From: Sternotherus odoratus
Lineage: Eukaryota > Chordata > Testudines > Kinosternidae
Reading direction: 5' to 3'
Assembly (NCBI GenBank): GCA_032164245.1
Contig: JAVMKO010000006.1
Location: forward strand, 511,001 to 575,000
DNA: 64,000 bases
The position numbers were made by a program, and so were the translations under genes. How positions within the stretch are numbered: the stretch's first letter is position 1; every line of letters begins with the position of its first letter. This document shows positions 60,578-64,000 of the stretch, one piece after another. The notes beneath the pieces were generated by a model, which saw nothing but the letters and a program-made list of their open reading frames with translations, did no database searches and had not been told where the DNA came from.

Positions 60578-61093
60578 TGTAAGCGGGCCTCTGACCGCCC
60601 TCTTCAAAAGATTGGCCGGAGACTGCTTTGTGGCTTCACCAGTGTCTTTTATTGCTTTATACACCGTGCACAAACCCCACCACCTATATACAGCTTCCTA
60701 CACAAGTTCAGGTTCAGGCTCGGCCCTCAGTCTCTGGCTGGCCTCAGGGTTAGCTAGCTCCTTCAGGCTTGCTGCCTCAGCTAGCTTATCACCCTGCACC
60801 TTCTCTATCGCTCACAACTTCTGCCGGTATTTTTCTTCCTCCTTCTCCTTCCTCCTTCTTACCTCTCACTATCTCCCACCTCCACAACCCACCCTGGCTT
60901 CCTCCCCAGCAGGCCTTATATCCTGTGGAGGCTGCCAGGTGGGGCCCATTAAACCCTCTGCAGACCAGAGCTACAGCCAGGTGGCTGATTAGCCTGCCTC
61001 AGCAGGCTGGGCTTGCAGAGGCTTTTGGCTTTTGCAGGGGTAAGGAGGGAGCAGGGGCTGGCTCAGCAGGCGCTTAGTCAGCTGCCTGCTACA
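60578..61093 (-). mobile_element. Solo LTR with 5-bp target duplication
   Basis: 516 bases with ends TGTAAGCGGG...CTGCTACA and a perfect AGGCA duplication (60573-60577 and 61094-61098). On - there is a TATAAGG (60915-60921 on +) and an AATAAAA (60647-60653 on +) in promoter-then-polyA order. Different family from the LTRs at 4.9, 47.5 and 58.9 kb. No internal coding region. Confidence 0.87.
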
Positions 61094-61891
61094 AGGCACA
61101 AGTCAATGGTAAAAATATTTGAGATTGACAATAAGTCTTGGCCAGCCAGAATGTGCTTAGTTATCAGCCAGTGGGCTAGGCACATGGGTTGGCTGTTTGA
61201 ATCATAGAATCTCAGGGTTGGAAGGGACCTCAGGAAATCATCTAGTCCAACCCCCTGCTCAAAGCAGGACCAACCCCGACTAAATCATCCCAGCCAGGGC
61301 TTTGTCAAGCCTGACCTTAAAAACCTCTAAGGAAGCTGATTCTACCACCTCCCTAGGTAACCCATTCCAGTGCTTCACCACCCTCCTAGTGAAAACGTTT
61401 GTCCTAATATCCAACCTAAACCTCCCCAACTGCAACTTGAGACCATTACTCCTTGTTCTGTCATCTGCTACCACTGAGAACAGTCTAGATCCATCCTCTT
61501 TAGAACCCCCTTTCAGGTAGTTGAAAGCAGCTGTCAAATCTCCCCTCAGTCTTCTCTTCTGTAGACTAAACAATCCCAGTTCTCTCAGCCTCTCCTCATA
61601 AGTCATGTGTTCCAGCCCCCTAACCATTTTTGTTGCCCTTCTCTGGACTCTTTCCAATTTTTCCACATCCTTCTTGTAGTGTGGGCCCCAAAACTGGACA
61701 GTACTCCAGATGAGGCCTCACCAATGTCAAATAGAGGGGAATGATCATGTCCCTCAATCTGCTTGCATTGCCTCTATTTATACAGCTCAAAATTCCGTTA
61801 GCCTTCTTGGCAACAAGAGCACTGTTGAGTCATATCCAACTTTTCGTCCACTGTAATCCCTAGGTCCTTTTCTGCAGAACAGCTGCCTAGC

Positions 61892-61969
61892 CATTCGGTC
61901 CCTAGTCTGTAGCAGTGCATTCGGTCCCTAGTCTGTAGCAGTGCATTCGGTCCCTAGTCTGTAGCAGTG
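61892..61969. repeat. 26-bp triplication inside CR1
   Basis: Three exact tandem copies of a 26-base unit beginning 'cattcggtccctagtctgta', expanded from a single copy present in the equivalent part of the CR1 at 9.1-11 kb. In frame terms it adds 52 bases and disrupts the ORF. Confidence 0.93.
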
Positions 61970-62294
61970 CATTCTTCCATCTGAAGTGCAGGACTCTGCA
62001 CTTCTCCTTGTTGAACCTCATCAAATTTCTTTTGGCCCAATCCTCTAATTTGTCTAGGTCCCTCTGTATCCTATCTCTACCCTCCAGCTCCTCCCAGTTT
62101 AGTGTCATCTGCAAAGTTGCTGAGGGTGCAGTCCACACCATCCTCCAGATCACTGATAAAGATATTGAATAAAACCGGTCCCAGTACTGACCCTTGGGGC
62201 ACTCCGCTTGATACCGGCTGCCAACTAGACATGGAGCCATTGATCACTACCGGTTGAGCCCAACGATCCAGCCAGCTTTCTATCCACTTTATGG

Positions 62295-62863
62295 TCATAG
62301 AATCATAGAATATTAGGATTGGAAGGGACCTCTGGAGGTCATCTAGTTCAACCCTCTGCTTAAAGCAGGACCAATCCCCAACTAAATCATCCCAGCCAGG
62401 TCTTTATCAAGCCTGACCTTAAAAACCTCTAAGGAAGGTGATTCTACCACCTCCCTAGGTAACCCATTCCAGTGCTTCACCACCCTCCTAGTGAAAAAGT
62501 TTGTCCTAATATCCAACCTAAACCTCCCCCACTGAAACTTGAGACCATTGCTCCTTGTTCTGTCATCTGCTACCACTGAGAACAGTCTAGATCCATCCTC
62601 TTTAGAACCCCCTTTCAGGTAGTTTAAAGCAGCTATCAAATCTCTCCTCAGTCTTCTCTTCTGTAGACTAAAAAATACCAGTTCTCTCAGCCTCTCCTCA
62701 TAAGTCGTGTGCTCCAGGTCCTTAATCATTTTTGTTGCCCTTCTCTGGACTTTTTCCAATTTTTCCACATCCTTCTTGTAGTGTGGGCCCCAGAACTGGA
62801 TACACTACTCCAGATGAGGCCTCACCGAAGTCAAATAGAATCATGTCCCTCGATCTGCTGGCA
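62295..62863 (-). mobile_element. 5'-truncated CR1 inserted in another CR1
   Basis: About 570 bases with the 3' CR1 end 'attctatgattctatga' at the 62295 side and a 5' truncation at 'cagcagatcgaggg' near 62863. It lies in the same orientation as the host CR1 and interrupts it within the GLDEW/TIKW codons. A few bases of overlap (ca) occur at the 5' junction. CR1 characteristically makes no or tiny target duplications, in agreement. Contains the C-terminal ORF2 part ([20 protein letters not shown]) with a broken frame. Confidence 0.88.
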
Positions 62864-63097
62864 TTCATCCAGCCCATGTGTCTTGAACTTGCTGGCAAGA
62901 ATACTGTGGGAGACCATCTCAAAAGCTTTGCTAAAGTCAAGGCATAACACATCCACTGCTTTCCCCTCATCCACAAAGCCAGTTATCTCATCGTAGAAGG
63001 CAATTAGGTTAGTCAGGCATGACTTGCCCTTGGTGAATCCATGCTGACTGTTCCTGATCACTTTCCTCTCCTCTAAGTGCTTCAGAATTCATTCCTG

Positions 63098-63924
63098 GGT
63101 TTGGGTGTTAGGGTCAGCATAGTTGAGAAAGGCAGCTCCGATTGCTGGTCATTTGTAGCAAATTTCATACACAAATATGTTTCGTGTGTCCAGTCTACCC
63201 CAGACTTTATAGTCCCAGCTCTGCGGAATGGGCTGAAGGGCTGCACCTTTGGGCTGGCTGCAGCGAGGAGCCAGCACAAACAGGACTGGTGGTTGTTGAT
63301 GGGTACCCACTGGCTGAGCAGCTGGTATGATATCTGTGTGCAGAAACCTAGAGTCTGGTTCCTCTGGCTGGGTACTGTCCTTGGTAGATTTGATGTGTGT
63401 TGCCGTTGGTTTTACACTTGCCTGTTTCCCCAGTGTTACTCACTGTCTCAAAAGGCCATTCAGATGTACACTCTGCGTGCATTGAAATGGGTTGGAACTT
63501 TATTAACACACTAGGAAAGTGGCCTGGATAGTCATTGACCTCACACGGAGAGACAGGCTCTGCTCATCTCTAGGTGAGGTTATCCCAGCTCATTCTGCTG
63601 GGGCTTACGAGGACGAGGGCATCTGTCCAGTGGATTGTTTCTAGCTCTGACTGGAGGGCTGATCTGTTCTCTGCCTATAGCAAGGGGGTTGGCACACCAA
63701 GAGAAGCAGCAATGGAACAACTGATCACACCCCACTTCTGCTGGGCCCCAGACTGTGAAAATTGCCACACAGATCTCTATTTTCAGGTAGGTCCTGCTAA
63801 TAAAACCCATAAACATCCAGGGGCCTCATTTCCTCCCACAGAAGCCTGTGAAGCACCCACAAGGACTTTCTCTTGTCATGGTAGTTCCTCTAGTTTCTAT
63901 TTTGTTTAGAGGCAGCAACTAAAG
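63098..63924. other. Unrecognised non-coding sequence
   Basis: About 830 bases, no supported gene. Overlapping open frames on both strands lack motifs. Confidence 0.4.
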
Positions 63925-64000
63925 ACAGTGGGTGAGGTTCTGTGGCCTGAAATGTGCAGGAGGTCAGAGAAGATGATCTTGATGGTCCCTTCTGACCTTA
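63925..64000 (+). mobile_element. CR1 LINE 3' tail, cut by window end
   Basis: 'gtgggtgaggttctgtggcc', 'ggaggtcagagaagatgatc' and 'ttgatggtcccttctgacct' match the 3' tail of the CR1 subfamily also seen at 7083-7172 and 19780-19885. It runs off the window. Confidence 0.75.

Larger units (their letters stand above)
61199..63097 (-). mobile_element. CR1 LINE (host copy), split by a second CR1
   Basis: 5'-truncated CR1 in - sense. Its upstream part is 63097 to about 62864 (ISSKGKSCL-like 'FTKGKSCLTNL', FSKAFE) and its downstream part is 62294-61199 ([16 protein letters not shown], then the C-terminus and 3' tail). The break falls inside the codons for GLDE-W-TIKWIES, and both sides join cleanly when the inserted CR1 is removed. 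The catalytic FSKAFD motif reads FSKAFE; FADD is intact. Frames are broken. The 3' tail reads (on +) 'atcatagaatctcagggttg'. Confidence 0.9.

Overview
The window is vertebrate nuclear DNA, most likely from a turtle (a crocodilian is the main alternative). The evidence is the repeat content: many CR1 LINE fragments, the best of them ending in the CR1 octamer ATTCTATG; ERV/Gypsy-type solo LTRs; a two-ORF PIF/Harbinger remnant; hAT and Tigger-like DNA transposons; and very long minisatellites. No host protein-coding gene, rRNA, tRNA or CRISPR array could be supported. The only long intact coding region belongs to a retrotransposon.

Layout. 1-4 kb: a (CT)35 microsatellite, a hairpin-bearing MITE, an LTR and unrecognised sequence. 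4.09-6.46 kb: a four-level nest, in which an unclassified repeat is split by a hAT element, which is split by a solo LTR, which is split by a short retroposon. 9.1-11 kb: a long, decayed CR1 with recognisable reverse-transcriptase motifs. 13.3-14.9 kb: further CR1 pieces. 17.0-20.7 kb: a second, uninterrupted copy of the repeat that is split at 4.1-6.5 kb, then Tigger/mariner-like pieces. 20.9-23.3 kb: a degenerate Harbinger element with a Myb-like ORF on + and a transposase on -. 23.3-24.5 kb: a 46-bp minisatellite of 25 copies with higher-order structure. 25-34 kb: mostly unrecognised sequence with CR1 tails, a second MITE and the 3' end of another LINE.

34.2-39.9 kb is the centrepiece: a complete 5.7-kb LTR retrotransposon with 567-bp LTRs differing at two positions, a 4-bp target duplication, a tRNA-Leu-type primer site, a polypurine tract and one uninterrupted 1501-codon gag-pol frame. 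Its domain order is capsid, zinc knuckle, protease, integrase, reverse transcriptase, RNase H. Integrase upstream of RT is the Ty1/copia-like order known for the Gmr1-like branch of Ty3/Gypsy. Its capsid contains a segment that reads like a SCAN domain, as described for that branch.

40-49 kb holds LTR-type repeats, a CR1 fragment and a solo LTR related to the one at 4.9 kb. 49.96-57.49 kb is a roughly 7.5-kb array of a 35-bp minisatellite that creates many spurious cysteine-rich ORFs. 58.9-61.1 kb has two more solo LTRs with 5-bp target duplications. 61.2-63.1 kb is a CR1 inserted into another CR1. The window ends inside another CR1 tail.

All family assignments come from reading motifs and from known family hallmarks; no database search was run. 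Boundaries given to the base rest on target duplications or terminal repeats; others are approximate.
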